Assembly: GCA_902779075.1 (NCBI GenBank)
Contig: CACZAK010000012.1
Coordinates: forward strand, 1-46,357
Length of the DNA: 46,357 nt
Direction of reading: 5' to 3'
From: an uncultured bacterium
GTDB taxonomy: Bacteria; Verrucomicrobiota; Kiritimatiellia; RFP12; UBA1067
Shown here: positions 1-8,306 of the stretch, piece after piece
How the letters are laid out: each line of letters begins with the position of its first letter
Numbering within the stretch: the stretch's first letter is position 1
Notes under the pieces: generated by a model
The model's input: the letters and a program-made list of their open reading frames with translations, nothing else
What the model was told of the DNA's origin: nothing
Databases searched by the model: none
Made by a program: the position numbers and the translations under genes

Positions 1-222
1 GATTATACATGCCGTTTATCCTGTATGGCAATTCACCCAATTGGTGAAAACTAAAAACAGAAGCCAGATCTGGATAATTCGAAACACACAACCAATTATA
101 ATATACTTTGCGATCTTTGCGTTCTTTGCGGCTAAAAACTAGAATCCAACTGCGACGTTTAGGTTTACTTACGGCATCGCTAAATCCGTCACGGAAGAGC
201 TTCCAATCACTTTCCGGGATCC

Positions 223-286
223 GTGACACCTAGATGTCAGGGGTTGTGACACCTAGGTGTCAGTGGTCGTGACACCTAGGTGTCAG
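223..286. repeat. Three palindromes at 23-bp spacing
   Basis: GTGACACCTAGGTGTCAG occurs at 246-263 and 269-286, with a one-mismatch copy (AGATG for AGGTG) at 223-240. The core TGACACCTAGGTGTCA is a perfect 16-bp palindrome without a loop. The 23-bp period is slightly over two helical turns, which suits cooperative binding by a dimeric protein better than an RNA hairpin. No other copy was noticed in the window. The role is unknown: operator, iteron or repeat family are all possible. Confidence 0.8.
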
Positions 287-338
287 AGATTGAGGCTCTA
301 AAGGTCATCACAAGCAGGAAAGCAGTTCAATGGCAAAC

Positions 339-390
339 AACGCGCTGCCAGCGCGTTGGGGATGAACGGGCTGGCAGCCCGTTCTACTAG
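339..390. repeat. Pair of REP-like GC hairpins
   Basis: AACGCGCT-gcc-AGCGCGTT (339-357) is followed by GAACGGGCT-ggc-AGCCCGTTC and TACTAG (364-390). The second hairpin with its TACTAG tail matches, on the opposite strand, the element inside the C10 protease gene at 38157-38183. Confidence 0.7.
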
Positions 391-1010
391 GGGGATCACC
401 GTGGTAAGCCCGCCGCCAGTGCGTCCCACGGGAATGTAAATGAGGATAACTTTGATTGCTTTCGCTATTTGGAGAATAGGAGTCTCGGAGTTTAGGAGAC
501 ATTCTCCAAAACTCCAAAACTATCAATAGCGAAAGCAATAAGGACTTTCTCTGCGCTCTCTACCTCTCTGCGCCTCTGCATTTCAACAACTCTCCCCCCC
601 CCTGTCTCATCCCCTTCTCCTTCTCCCAAACTCCAAAACTCCCAATCTCCCAATAGCGAAAGCAAATAAACGAAATCACAATGAAGTTACAGGTAAGTTT
701 TTAGCCGCAAAGAACGAAAAATCGCAAAGTACATTATATTGATGGAGGCAGTTGCAATTGGTTTAATCGTCTGATGCTGGTCTCATAATTCCCCCGTCTT
801 GGTCTCTTAATTTCCCCCGTGCAGACCACATAAGTCGCTGCCCAAAAATAACTTGAACATTCCACCGGGTATTTTTCAAAAATCTTCATTGCAACCATTG
901 TTCACAATTTGGGCAATGCGTTAGCATGGCATGATAAAATGCTCTGCTCTATGAAAAGCCACTCACCTATCGCTCATGCTCGAATCAGCAAAAGGCCAGC
1001 TTACGGCGTT

Positions 1011-1937
1011 TCACCTCAAAGCGAAAATGCCGCGAATAGTCCCCTTCAAATACGCCCAGGCAATGTCTGGGCGATGGTTGCGAAATGCAACAAGCCCATA
1101 ATAGACGGCGGAAAGAGGGGCAAAAACAAAAGTAACGGAAAGAATTTGCAAGAATGAAAAGTGCTTTCGAGCAAAGCGGAGGCGATTACGCGCGAAGCAA
1201 TAGGTCCGATATGGTTTTTCAATCCCCAGCTGCCGCAATTCAGGCACGCATCCGGGCTCAAGGAATCCTAGGTGATCGGTACGGGCGACAGTCAATATGA
1301 TGGACTCATAACCCGCTTCGCGAATCTTCCATCCGAAGTCCGATTCCTCAAATATCTGCTCGTATGCCTCATCGAATCCTCCAACCGCATCATATGCCGC
1401 CCTTGGGACCATAAAGCCGTTGGGATAATATGAAGTCGGATAGGTCTTCGGTTCCGACGGCAATTTCTCCAACGGCAAATTCGGACAGTTGTCCTTTGGC
1501 TGGGATGTCCATCGGTTGAAATCGCTGCCGAGCGACCAGATCAGATTGTTCTTGCCGGGGCGCTTGTGTACGGCCATTGGCGCGGCAAAACCGAGTTTCG
1601 GATTTCTCCTGAACTCCTCGACAAGCTCCACAAGCGCGTTCGCACCAAGAAGGTTGTCGTCGTCGAGAAACAGCAAGAACTCTCCGAGTGCAATTTTTGC
1701 TCCATTGTTTCGCGACACGGCCTGAAACGAATTCTTTTCGTTGCGAATGTACTTTACTCGGGAATCGCCGCCAAAGCGTTCTTCTATCTGCGCTTTAGTA
1801 TCGTCTGGCGAACAGTCGTCCACCACGATAACCTCAAGTACGACATCATTCCCCTGCGCCAATACGCTCGCCACGCAGTCGCAGACCATCGCGGCACGAT
1901 TGAAAGTCGGAATTATGATGGATATGTCAATAGCCAT
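1011..1937 (-). CDS. Family 2 glycosyltransferase (GT-A fold)
   Basis: This 308-aa protein transfers a sugar from a nucleotide-sugar donor, probably for surface glycan or glycoprotein synthesis. The N-terminus (DISIIIPTFNRA) and VIVVDDCSPD are the GT2 nucleotide-binding strands. FLLFLDDDN around residue 92 is the DXD metal site, and FEESDFGWKIREAG near residue 193 fits the catalytic ED region. A hydrophobic stretch near residues 265-285 (FLQILSVTFVFAPL) may attach it to the membrane. It starts 2 bp after the stop of the upstream LamG gene and has no Shine-Dalgarno, so translation is probably coupled. Downstream of it no further gene is visible. Acceptor and donor cannot be deduced. Confidence 0.9.
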   Translation of the reverse strand: MAIDISIIIPTFNRAAMVCDCVASVLAQGNDVVLEVIVVDDCSPDDTKAQIEERFGGDSRVKYIRNEKNSFQAVSRNNGAKIALGEFLLFLDDDNLLGANALVELVEEFRRNPKLGFAAPMAVHKRPGKNNLIWSLGSDFNRWTSQPKDNCPNLPLEKLPSEPKTYPTSYYPNGFMVPRAAYDAVGGFDEAYEQIFEESDFGWKIREAGYESIILTVARTDHLGFLEPGCVPELRQLGIEKPYRTYCFARNRLRFARKHFSFLQILSVTFVFAPLSAVYYGLVAFRNHRPDIAWAYLKGTIRGIFALR

Positions 1938-1939
1938 TA

Positions 1940-3010
1940 CTACTGGAAATCTGTCTTTGCGTAATCCCAGATCTTGAACTCGTCAATGGCATAACCAACC
2001 CGCGCGTACGAAGGCATTTCATCCTCGCGGCTGGGAAAAACGAGGTACGAACGGTGGTTGGCAAGGGGCGGACCGTTCCAATTCGCCGCCGAAGTCGTCA
2101 TGACTGATTTTCCATCAACGAACACCGCAGCCGTAGCCCTTCCTCCATTGTTCAAGGTGATTCCATCTGCATCCCAGACAAACGCATAGTGATGCCAGCC
2201 GTAGAGGTTGTCCTTGATGAAGTCGTAGCCCGTGAATATTCCGTAGGAGGAAGACGCCATCACTGGAAGCCCTCCGATACGGAAAGTAAGCCCCGCGCCG
2301 CCCGTGCCGTTGTTTGAATTCCAATCCTGGCTGATTTCGTCTCGTGGCCCGTAGCAGATGATCTCGAAGAAACGCGGGCACCCTCCTGTCGTGAGCCGCG
2401 CCATTCCTTCGTCGATCTTCCCCCAGAACTCGATGGTGCCCTTGCGTCCAATGGTGCCGGGCGGCAACTCGAACCTGGCGGCGGACGTATAAGGCGGAAC
2501 GTGCAGGGCAAGTCCGTCAACGCCCTTCGTAAACTCGCCTGCCATGAAAAATCCACGCGGTCCCGCCTTGGGCCTAGACACCTCTTCCCTAGAGTTGAAG
2601 GTGCAGTGATAGACGAGTCCGCCGGAAGAACCGCCCTTGGCTGCGGCAGAACGCGATGCAAGGGTGAGCGAGCGGAAGCCGGTACGGGGAATCTTGAGAT
2701 TGCCGAGCAGCGAACGCACCGCGAAGACTTCGTTCGAGACGGCCATCGCGAAACGGTCGCCGTTGGACAGCTCGACCTTCGACTCGCCGTTCGTGCCAGT
2801 GAAGTTGATGGAACGCACAATAGACGGCGCGAGCACGAGGTTCTTTTCAAAGAGCGTTGCGCCGGTTACCTTCTTCGTGAGGAAGTCGCCCTTGACGGTC
2901 GATCCGTCCTTGAGTGATGCAGTGACTGTGACTGCGGGCCTCGCGTCTGCGAATGCCACCATCGCCACAGCGGCAATTGCCGCGAGCGTCATCTGTTTGC
3001 CCTTGTTCAT
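1940..3010 (-). CDS. Secreted LamG/concanavalin-like protein
   Basis: This 356-aa protein has a signal peptide (MNKGKQMTLAAIAAVAMVAFADA). Residues ~27-115 form a small beta domain (SLKDGSTVKGDF, LSNGDRFAMAVSNE) resembling regions seen before LamG domains in verrucomicrobial proteins. Residues ~130-355 look like a LamG/jelly-roll fold: GTIEFWGKIDEG, GWHHYAFVWD, AAVFVDGKSV and the closing YAIDEFKIWD. Such domains usually bind carbohydrate or build surface assemblies. It sits 10 bp after the preceding gene and 2 bp before the glycosyltransferase, so it is probably co-transcribed. The ligand is unknown. Confidence 0.75.
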   Translation of the reverse strand: MNKGKQMTLAAIAAVAMVAFADARPAVTVTASLKDGSTVKGDFLTKKVTGATLFEKNLVLAPSIVRSINFTGTNGESKVELSNGDRFAMAVSNEVFAVRSLLGNLKIPRTGFRSLTLASRSAAAKGGSSGGLVYHCTFNSREEVSRPKAGPRGFFMAGEFTKGVDGLALHVPPYTSAARFELPPGTIGRKGTIEFWGKIDEGMARLTTGGCPRFFEIICYGPRDEISQDWNSNNGTGGAGLTFRIGGLPVMASSSYGIFTGYDFIKDNLYGWHHYAFVWDADGITLNNGGRATAAVFVDGKSVMTTSAANWNGPPLANHRSYLVFPSREDEMPSYARVGYAIDEFKIWDYAKTDFQ

Positions 3011-3020
3011 ATTGGGGGCT

Positions 3021-4685
3021 CTACCAAACCGTAATGGACCAGTTGATTTCCGGGCGTTTGCATGTCGCGGAGCCGTAGCCGATGCCGTTCACTACAACCC
3101 CGCTAACCTTTACGGTATACTTCTTGAGCTTCGTGAACTTTCCCGATCCCTCTAGCGCGTAGACTTTGAAGGAGCCCTTGAAAGTTCCATTTTTGGGCGT
3201 GTAGACGAGATTCATCGCAGAAAGGTTGGTCCTGCCCTTGGAAGTATCAACGATGAGGCCCTTCCCGGTCTCTGCGTCCAGCACGACAGGGCTCTCTCCG
3301 GCCTTGGGTCTTGTCCATCTCACGCTCGCAGCCTTCTCGAACATCCACTTGGAGCTGGAAGAGGAGCCCCTTTCGTCGTTCGGCAACAGGGAGTCGATCA
3401 CCGTTCCAGGAATCGTGGAGAGGTCGCCCGCGCCCACGGAAACCGTCACGCCGTAACGCCCCCAGTTGCCGCCCACGTTTGCGGACTGCACGCGCCAGCC
3501 GCCGAGCGTGCCCCAGAACTGGTCCCCCTCGACGGTGACGTCCATCGTACCTACGTTCCTGACCTCAATCGAGATGGGCGCCGTGCCGCCAACGGCGGCC
3601 TGTTGGCTCTTGATGGCGCACTTTTTCCCGTCCAGAAGCGTCACGGCACCGGACACCTTGCCCGTGTTCGTCCTGCCGCCCACCTTTCCGAGCTTCAACT
3701 CCACGATGCCGACAACGTCGTCTCCGTCGTACACCGCGCCGTACAACTTCCTCGTGTTGGCGTATTGCGACGTGGCACCGCCAGTGTTCGGGTACAGGCC
3801 CGTCGTCGAGGAACTTGATGCCGTGTGTTCGGGTACCGGAGGATACGGGATGTCGGCGATGAACAAAAGTATGTCAACCCCGCTGAGGGCCCCGCCGTAC
3901 TCCCCTCCGGTAGTCCTCTTAATATAGTGGTACGGATCCTGCGGATCGATGACGCAGACGACAGGAAGCTCGAAATCCGACAAAGGCAAGTAATCCGCGT
4001 TTTCACTCGCCTGCGTGTCGATGTCGCTGTACCACAGCACGCATTTCGCGGTAAGCTCGGACTTGACATTCAGGCTCTCGCAGGCCAGCTTGGTCGTCGT
4101 CGCGTTGTAGCACATGCTGCGGCCGGCGATGAGGAATATTTTCTTCCTCGACCTCCTCGCCGCCTCTAAGGCCGCGCTCCGCGACGTGTACCATTTACCG
4201 GCGTCAACGTCCGAACCGTAGCCGTTATTGCTTCTCCAGTGCGCATAATAGACAACCGTCTCTTTCACGGCCGTGGATGCGTGTATCATAACACCGGAGT
4301 CTTTTCCCGTGAACCAGCCTGTAAACGTCCACCCTTCGCGCGTTGCCACTGGCAGGGATCCAACCGCGTCGCCCCTATCCACGTACCGCACCGCTTCCGC
4401 GCATACGCCACCATTCGCGTCGAACGCCACCGCGCATAAGCTCTGCAACTGCGCATACGCGGAATCGTACTCGTAGTCGGACCCGGAACGGATAATCCGT
4501 ACTCCGCCATAAGTCGAAGAGCTCTCTTCGCGGCTAAGGGATGTCGATGTCGTCTCGGTATACGTTCTAGTCCCGGAACTAGACGTAGAAGTAGACGTAG
4601 ATGTCGTGTAGGCCCACGCCGCGCCCGTAAGCGCGATCACTGCTGCAACGAACAGCGGCCTCATCTTTCGCATCGTTCTTTCCAT
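3021..4685 (-). CDS. Secreted protein with InlB-type repeat and thioredoxin-like domain
   Basis: This is a 554-aa secreted protein. The start at 4685 is chosen because GGAGGG lies about 6 nt upstream; an earlier in-frame start at 4742 would overlap the previous gene. After the signal peptide comes a Ser/Thr-rich stretch (TTSTSTSTSSSG). Then there is one Flg_new/InlB B-repeat (VAFDANGG...REGWTFTGWFTG...YYAHW, residues ~83-150). A domain of about 120 residues follows that resembles the thioredoxin-like 'DUF255-type' fold (WYTSRSAALEAARRSRKKIFLI, SDFELPVVCVID); the usual CxxC is reduced to a lone Cys in RSMCYN. The C-terminal ~250 residues are beta-rich and unrecognised, ending in the aromatic tail SITVW. 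It probably acts at the surface or in the periplasm; substrate unknown. Confidence 0.65.
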   Translation of the reverse strand: MERTMRKMRPLFVAAVIALTGAAWAYTTSTSTSTSSSGTRTYTETTSTSLSREESSSTYGGVRIIRSGSDYEYDSAYAQLQSLCAVAFDANGGVCAEAVRYVDRGDAVGSLPVATREGWTFTGWFTGKDSGVMIHASTAVKETVVYYAHWRSNNGYGSDVDAGKWYTSRSAALEAARRSRKKIFLIAGRSMCYNATTTKLACESLNVKSELTAKCVLWYSDIDTQASENADYLPLSDFELPVVCVIDPQDPYHYIKRTTGGEYGGALSGVDILLFIADIPYPPVPEHTASSSSTTGLYPNTGGATSQYANTRKLYGAVYDGDDVVGIVELKLGKVGGRTNTGKVSGAVTLLDGKKCAIKSQQAAVGGTAPISIEVRNVGTMDVTVEGDQFWGTLGGWRVQSANVGGNWGRYGVTVSVGAGDLSTIPGTVIDSLLPNDERGSSSSSKWMFEKAASVRWTRPKAGESPVVLDAETGKGLIVDTSKGRTNLSAMNLVYTPKNGTFKGSFKVYALEGSGKFTKLKKYTVKVSGVVVNGIGYGSATCKRPEINWSITVW

Positions 4686-4710
4686 CAGTTTCCCTCCAAG
4701 GTTTTCCATA

Positions 4711-5616
4711 TCATCGTACCATATTTCCCCCACCGCCGTCAAGTGAACTCAAGACATCGTCCTGGTCCACGCAGATGAAATGCTCTGTGTAGCCCGGTAC
4801 GACCTTGCCGCCGTTGACCATCACGGCCGTCCCCTTCGCGCCGCCGGGCAGGGAGGGTTGCTTCGCGACGTAGCGCAGGAACGCGCCGTCCGTCGAGTAG
4901 CTGTTGCCGAACGCGGCCACGGCCACGCCGTGCGGACGCGAAAGCACGAGCTCGCGCACCACCTCGATCTTCCCCTCACCCATCGGCACGGGGTGGATGA
5001 CGTCCGTCGTCACATACCCCGCCGAAATGCGCACGCGGATGCCGCGCAGCCGCTCGCGCGGAAGCGGCAAGGTGGCGGCGGCGTTCGCCACGAAGAGTTC
5101 GGGGCTCGCGGAGACGACGTAGTTCTCCACGCCCGCCTTTTCAAGCGCGTGCAGCATTGCGATCGACGAGGTGAAGTACCACTTGCGGTACACGCGCTCG
5201 TACTCGCGCACGCAGAACGCGTCGAGGTCCGCCACGCGGGCCCCCGCGTAGATCTGCGCGTTGTACGGCCAGGCGATCCAGCGCCCGATTTCGTTCAGGC
5301 GCGGGTAGTCCTTCTCGCTGTAGAGCTCCCAGCCGCCCTGGGGACGGTAGACGGAGGAATACCCCTCCTCGATCATGCGCTGGACCAGTCCCTTGAAAAC
5401 GGTTTTGCCGTTCTCCTCAAGCCCCTCCGACACGTCGCCCTTGATGATCGTGCCGTCGAAGTCCCAGAACGCCATAGGCGTAGCCGTGGGGTCGGAGGCC
5501 TTGATCTTCGCCACGTTCTCTAGGATCTGCTTGATGATCGGCTCGGCGTGCCGCTCGGCGGCATAAACCGCCGAGCAGACGAGCGCGACGAGCATGGTTA
5601 AAGCCGTACAGCGCAT
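4711..5616 (-). CDS. Exported HAD-superfamily phosphatase
   Basis: This 301-aa protein has a signal peptide (MRCTALTMLVALVCSAVYA), so it acts outside the cytoplasm. HAD motifs are complete: motif I WDFDGT (nucleophile DxD, residue ~52), motif II VVSAS (~168), the Lys of GEGKIE (~215) and motif III FGNSYSTDG (~236). The long cap between motifs I and II (WELYSEKDYPRLNEIGRW) resembles the exported phosphoserine/phosphocholine-phosphatase-like HAD-IB proteins. The likely reaction is phosphomonoester hydrolysis for phosphate or headgroup scavenging. Only 12 bp (a small GC palindrome) separate it from the stop of the preceding serine hydrolase gene, and no good ribosome site is seen. The precise substrate cannot be called. 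Confidence 0.85.
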   Translation of the reverse strand: MRCTALTMLVALVCSAVYAAERHAEPIIKQILENVAKIKASDPTATPMAFWDFDGTIIKGDVSEGLEENGKTVFKGLVQRMIEEGYSSVYRPQGGWELYSEKDYPRLNEIGRWIAWPYNAQIYAGARVADLDAFCVREYERVYRKWYFTSSIAMLHALEKAGVENYVVSASPELFVANAAATLPLPRERLRGIRVRISAGYVTTDVIHPVPMGEGKIEVVRELVLSRPHGVAVAAFGNSYSTDGAFLRYVAKQPSLPGGAKGTAVMVNGGKVVPGYTEHFICVDQDDVLSSLDGGGGNMVR

Positions 5617-5628
5617 CGGGCGACCGCC

Positions 5629-6837
5629 TTACTTCAGACGGCCGGTGTAGGCCTTCTCGCCGGCGGTGTCGAGCGTCGTCTTGAAGAACTCGTTCGCCGC
5701 CTTCTCGCGGGCTCCGTCCCACGGGCGCGGACCGCCCCTGAGCTGCACCGTCCAGAGCTTGAGCTGCTTCTTGTGCCAGTTGACCATGCAGTTGGTGCCC
5801 CACGCGCCGCCGTGGCCGAACCACTCGTTCTCGCCGTCCTTAATCGGCGCGGAGAGTCCGAGCGAGTAGCCGCCGAGGCCCTGCGGACGCGTGCTGACGG
5901 CGAGAATGCTCTTCACCGTCTCCTCCTTGAGAATGCGCGCGCCGTTCTCGCCGACGCCGAGGTTCATCAGCATCTTGTAGAACTTGAGCTGGTCGCGCGC
6001 GGTCGTCCACAGCCCCGCGCCCGCGCTCGGGAAAACGCGGTCGTCGGAGTACGGACGCTGCATGGACCTGTCTTGCTCGGTCCACGTCGCGGGCTTGCCC
6101 TTGCGGCAGGTGTACATCTCGACCTTCTTCTCGAGCTGCTCCTTGGTGGGCCAGAAGCCGGAGTCATTCATGCCGAGCGGCAGGAACACGCGTTCCTTGA
6201 GGAAGTCCTCCCAGCGCTTGCCCGTGACGCGCTCCACCACGGCGGCGCCGATGTCGATGCCGACGTTGGAGTACTGCTGCCTCGTGCCGGGCTCGAAGAG
6301 GATCGGCTGCGAGGCCGCGACGAGCGCGACGCTCCTCAGCGGCATCCTGCGCGACCATCCGCCCATCGAGTGGAAGTTGGGCAGCTCGAACGGGAAGCCG
6401 CCGGTGTGGTTCATCACCATGCGCACCGTAAGGGCGTTCTTCGCTTTCACAAGCGTGCGCACGCCGTCCTTGTTGGACTTCTCGATCCACAGCGTGCCGA
6501 ACTCGGGGATGTACTTCGAGACGGGGTCGTCGAGGCTGATCTTGCCCTCCTCCACGAGGATAGCGATCGTCACGCCGCAGAAGCCCTTGGTCTGGGAGCA
6601 CTGCATGTAGACGTCGTCCAGCGTAATCGGACGTTTCTTGCCGGCATCTGCGTAGCCCACGCACGCAACCTCCTGCTTGCCGTTCTGGTAAAACACGCTG
6701 ATCGCGCCCGGGAGCTGCCCGTTATCCACGAAAGGCTTGAGCGCGTCGGCAGCGAAGTGCGTGCCGGAATCCACGGGTTCCGCCGCGAAGCCGGCAAGCG
6801 CGGCAGCTACGGCCAAAAACAGAGTCTTGAGTTTCAT
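5629..6837 (-). CDS. Secreted serine hydrolase, class C beta-lactamase family
   Basis: This 402-aa protein has a signal peptide (MKLKTLFLAVAAALAGFA). The three active-site motifs of the beta-lactamase/DD-peptidase family are visible: SQTK (SxxK, in MQCSQTKGF, residue ~80), YSN (YxN, ~184) and HGG (FGHGGAWG, ~350). It may be an esterase, D-amino acid peptidase or beta-lactamase; the family does not decide this. AGGAG lies about 6 nt before the ATG. It follows cysS by 81 bp; that gap contains a short direct repeat of gttgtcccg/gatgtcccg units (~6884-6913). It probably shares a transcript with the HAD phosphatase downstream. Confidence 0.9.
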   Translation of the reverse strand: MKLKTLFLAVAAALAGFAAEPVDSGTHFAADALKPFVDNGQLPGAISVFYQNGKQEVACVGYADAGKKRPITLDDVYMQCSQTKGFCGVTIAILVEEGKISLDDPVSKYIPEFGTLWIEKSNKDGVRTLVKAKNALTVRMVMNHTGGFPFELPNFHSMGGWSRRMPLRSVALVAASQPILFEPGTRQQYSNVGIDIGAAVVERVTGKRWEDFLKERVFLPLGMNDSGFWPTKEQLEKKVEMYTCRKGKPATWTEQDRSMQRPYSDDRVFPSAGAGLWTTARDQLKFYKMLMNLGVGENGARILKEETVKSILAVSTRPQGLGGYSLGLSAPIKDGENEWFGHGGAWGTNCMVNWHKKQLKLWTVQLRGGPRPWDGAREKAANEFFKTTLDTAGEKAYTGRLK

Positions 6838-6918
6838 GTTTTTCTCCTTTTGGTTTGTATTGGTTGGGTTTGGAAAATCGTCTCGGTTGTCCCGGATGTC
6901 CCGGTTGTCCCGTCCGTC

Positions 6919-8295
6919 TCACTTCTTCGTCACGGTCTGGCCGTCTTTGGAATCTTTCACAAGCCAGCCGGCGGCGGCGATTTCGTCGCGCAGGCGGTCG
7001 GACTCGGCCCAGTTCTTCGCGGCGCGCGCGGCGGCACGGGCGTCGAGGAGCGCCTGCACCTCGGCGGGCACCTCGGTCTTCTCGGCCTTGCCGAAGAAGA
7101 CCACGCCCAAGACGGAATCCATCTTGCGGAACACGTCGAGCACGGCCTTCGAGCAGGTGCCGGAGGCGTTCACCTGACGCACGAGGTCGAACAGCGCGGC
7201 AAACGCCTTGGGCGTATTGAGGTCGTCGTTGACCGCCGCCGTGAAGGCGTCGAGCGCCTCCTGCGCGAAGGCGGGCGCGGGTTCGTCGTTCGCGCGCGCG
7301 GCAAGGGCGTCCACACAGCGGTCGATGCGCTCAAGCGCGCGGCGGGCGTCCTCGAGGGCGCTGAACGCGAAGTTGAGTCCCTGGCGGTAGTGCGCGTTCA
7401 CGAGCACGTAGCGGATTTCGCGTCCCTTCCAGCCCTTGTCGAGCAGGTCGCGCAGCGTGAAGAAGTTGCCGAGGCTCTTGGACATCTTTTCGCCGTTCAC
7501 GCGCAGGTGGGCGCAGTGCATCCACGTCTTCACGAACTCCTTGCCCGTGGCGGCCTCGGCCTGGGCGATCTCGTTCTCGTGGTGCGGGAAGAGGTTGTCG
7601 ATGCCGCCCGTGTGAAGGTCGAACGTCTCGCCAAGGTATTTCATCGACATCGCGGAGCACTCGATGTGCCAGCCGGGGCGTCCGCGTCCCCACGGAGAAT
7701 CCCAGCCCACGGGGCCGTCCGATTCCTCCCACGCCTTCCAGAGCGCGAAGTCGCCCACGTTCTCCTTGTCGTATTCGTCGGCGGCGCAGCGCGCGCCCGT
7801 GCGTTGGTGGTCGAAGTCGATGTGCGCGAGCTTGCCGTAGCCGGGGAACTTCGTGACGGCGAAGTAGACGCTGCCGTCGTCGCTCTTGTAGGCGACGCCC
7901 TTCTCGACGAGCTTCTCGACTAGCGCGATCATCTCCGGGATGTGGTCGGTGGCGGCGGGATAGACCTCGGCGGGCTGGATGTTGAGCACTTTCAGGTCGG
8001 CGAAGAACGCGTCCTTGTACGTCTTCGTGTAGTCCGTGAGCGCCACGCCCGCCGCGTTAGCGCCGCGGATCGTCTTGTCGTCCACGTCGGTGAGGTTCAT
8101 CACCTGCTTGATCTTCATGCCGTTGAACTGCACCACGCGGCGGAGGATGTCCTCGAACGTGTACGCGCGGAAGTTGCCGATGTGCGCGAAGTTGTAGACG
8201 GTCGGACCGCACGTGTAGAGGCGGATCGTATTGTCGGCGATCGGCTCAAGCGGCTCGACCCTTCGCGTGAGACTGTTGAATACTTGCATTGACAT
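6919..8295 (-). CDS. cysS: Cysteinyl-tRNA synthetase
   Basis: This 458-aa class I synthetase charges tRNA-Cys. The HIGH motif appears as FAHIGNFRAY after the zinc-ligand Cys of TCGPTVYN (residue ~29). Further zinc ligands are the Cys of HIECSAMS and the His/Glu of FPHHENEIAQ. KMSKS is GEKMSKSLGN (~270). Length is normal for the family, and the C-terminal anticodon region ends in DGQTVTKK. AAGGA precedes the ATG; an alternative ATG lies two codons in. The gene starts 11 bp after the stop of the secreted protein gene upstream. Confidence 0.97.
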   Translation of the reverse strand: MSMQVFNSLTRRVEPLEPIADNTIRLYTCGPTVYNFAHIGNFRAYTFEDILRRVVQFNGMKIKQVMNLTDVDDKTIRGANAAGVALTDYTKTYKDAFFADLKVLNIQPAEVYPAATDHIPEMIALVEKLVEKGVAYKSDDGSVYFAVTKFPGYGKLAHIDFDHQRTGARCAADEYDKENVGDFALWKAWEESDGPVGWDSPWGRGRPGWHIECSAMSMKYLGETFDLHTGGIDNLFPHHENEIAQAEAATGKEFVKTWMHCAHLRVNGEKMSKSLGNFFTLRDLLDKGWKGREIRYVLVNAHYRQGLNFAFSALEDARRALERIDRCVDALAARANDEPAPAFAQEALDAFTAAVNDDLNTPKAFAALFDLVRQVNASGTCSKAVLDVFRKMDSVLGVVFFGKAEKTEVPAEVQALLDARAAARAAKNWAESDRLRDEIAAAGWLVKDSKDGQTVTKK

Positions 8296-8306
8296 TGTTT
8301 TTTCCT

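Larger units (their letters stand above)
95..738. repeat. Nested inverted-repeat island in gene-free left end
   Basis: Positions 1-1010 contain no convincing gene. The outer arms 95-140 and 696-738 are imperfect inverted repeats of about 40 bp (core CTTTGCGAT...TTCTTTGCGGCTAAAAACT). Inside, ATTGCTTTCGCTATT (455-469) is perfectly inverted at 525-539 and partly repeated at 652-665. Two short GC hairpins (339-357, 364-384), a C9 run (594-602) and low-complexity 'ctctgcgc' and 'ctccaaaact' repeats fill the rest. At 780-822 a phrase of the form ggtctc-taatt-cccccgt occurs twice. The 'ctctgcgc' segment (549-575) reappears inverted at about 40302-40327, so this is dispersed repeat material. It could be a degenerate MITE; no target duplication was found. 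Confidence 0.6.

Noticed and set aside
223..286. Possible CRISPR array from the 18-bp repeats
   Set aside because: The intervals between repeats are only 5 bp, far too short for spacers.
5773..7923. A 716-codon open frame on the plus strand
   Set aside because: It is antisense to the serine hydrolase and cysS genes, is Arg/Ala/His/Val-rich without any motif, and arises from GC-rich third positions of the real genes. The same applies to similar plus-strand frames at 24199-25608 and 31294-33075.
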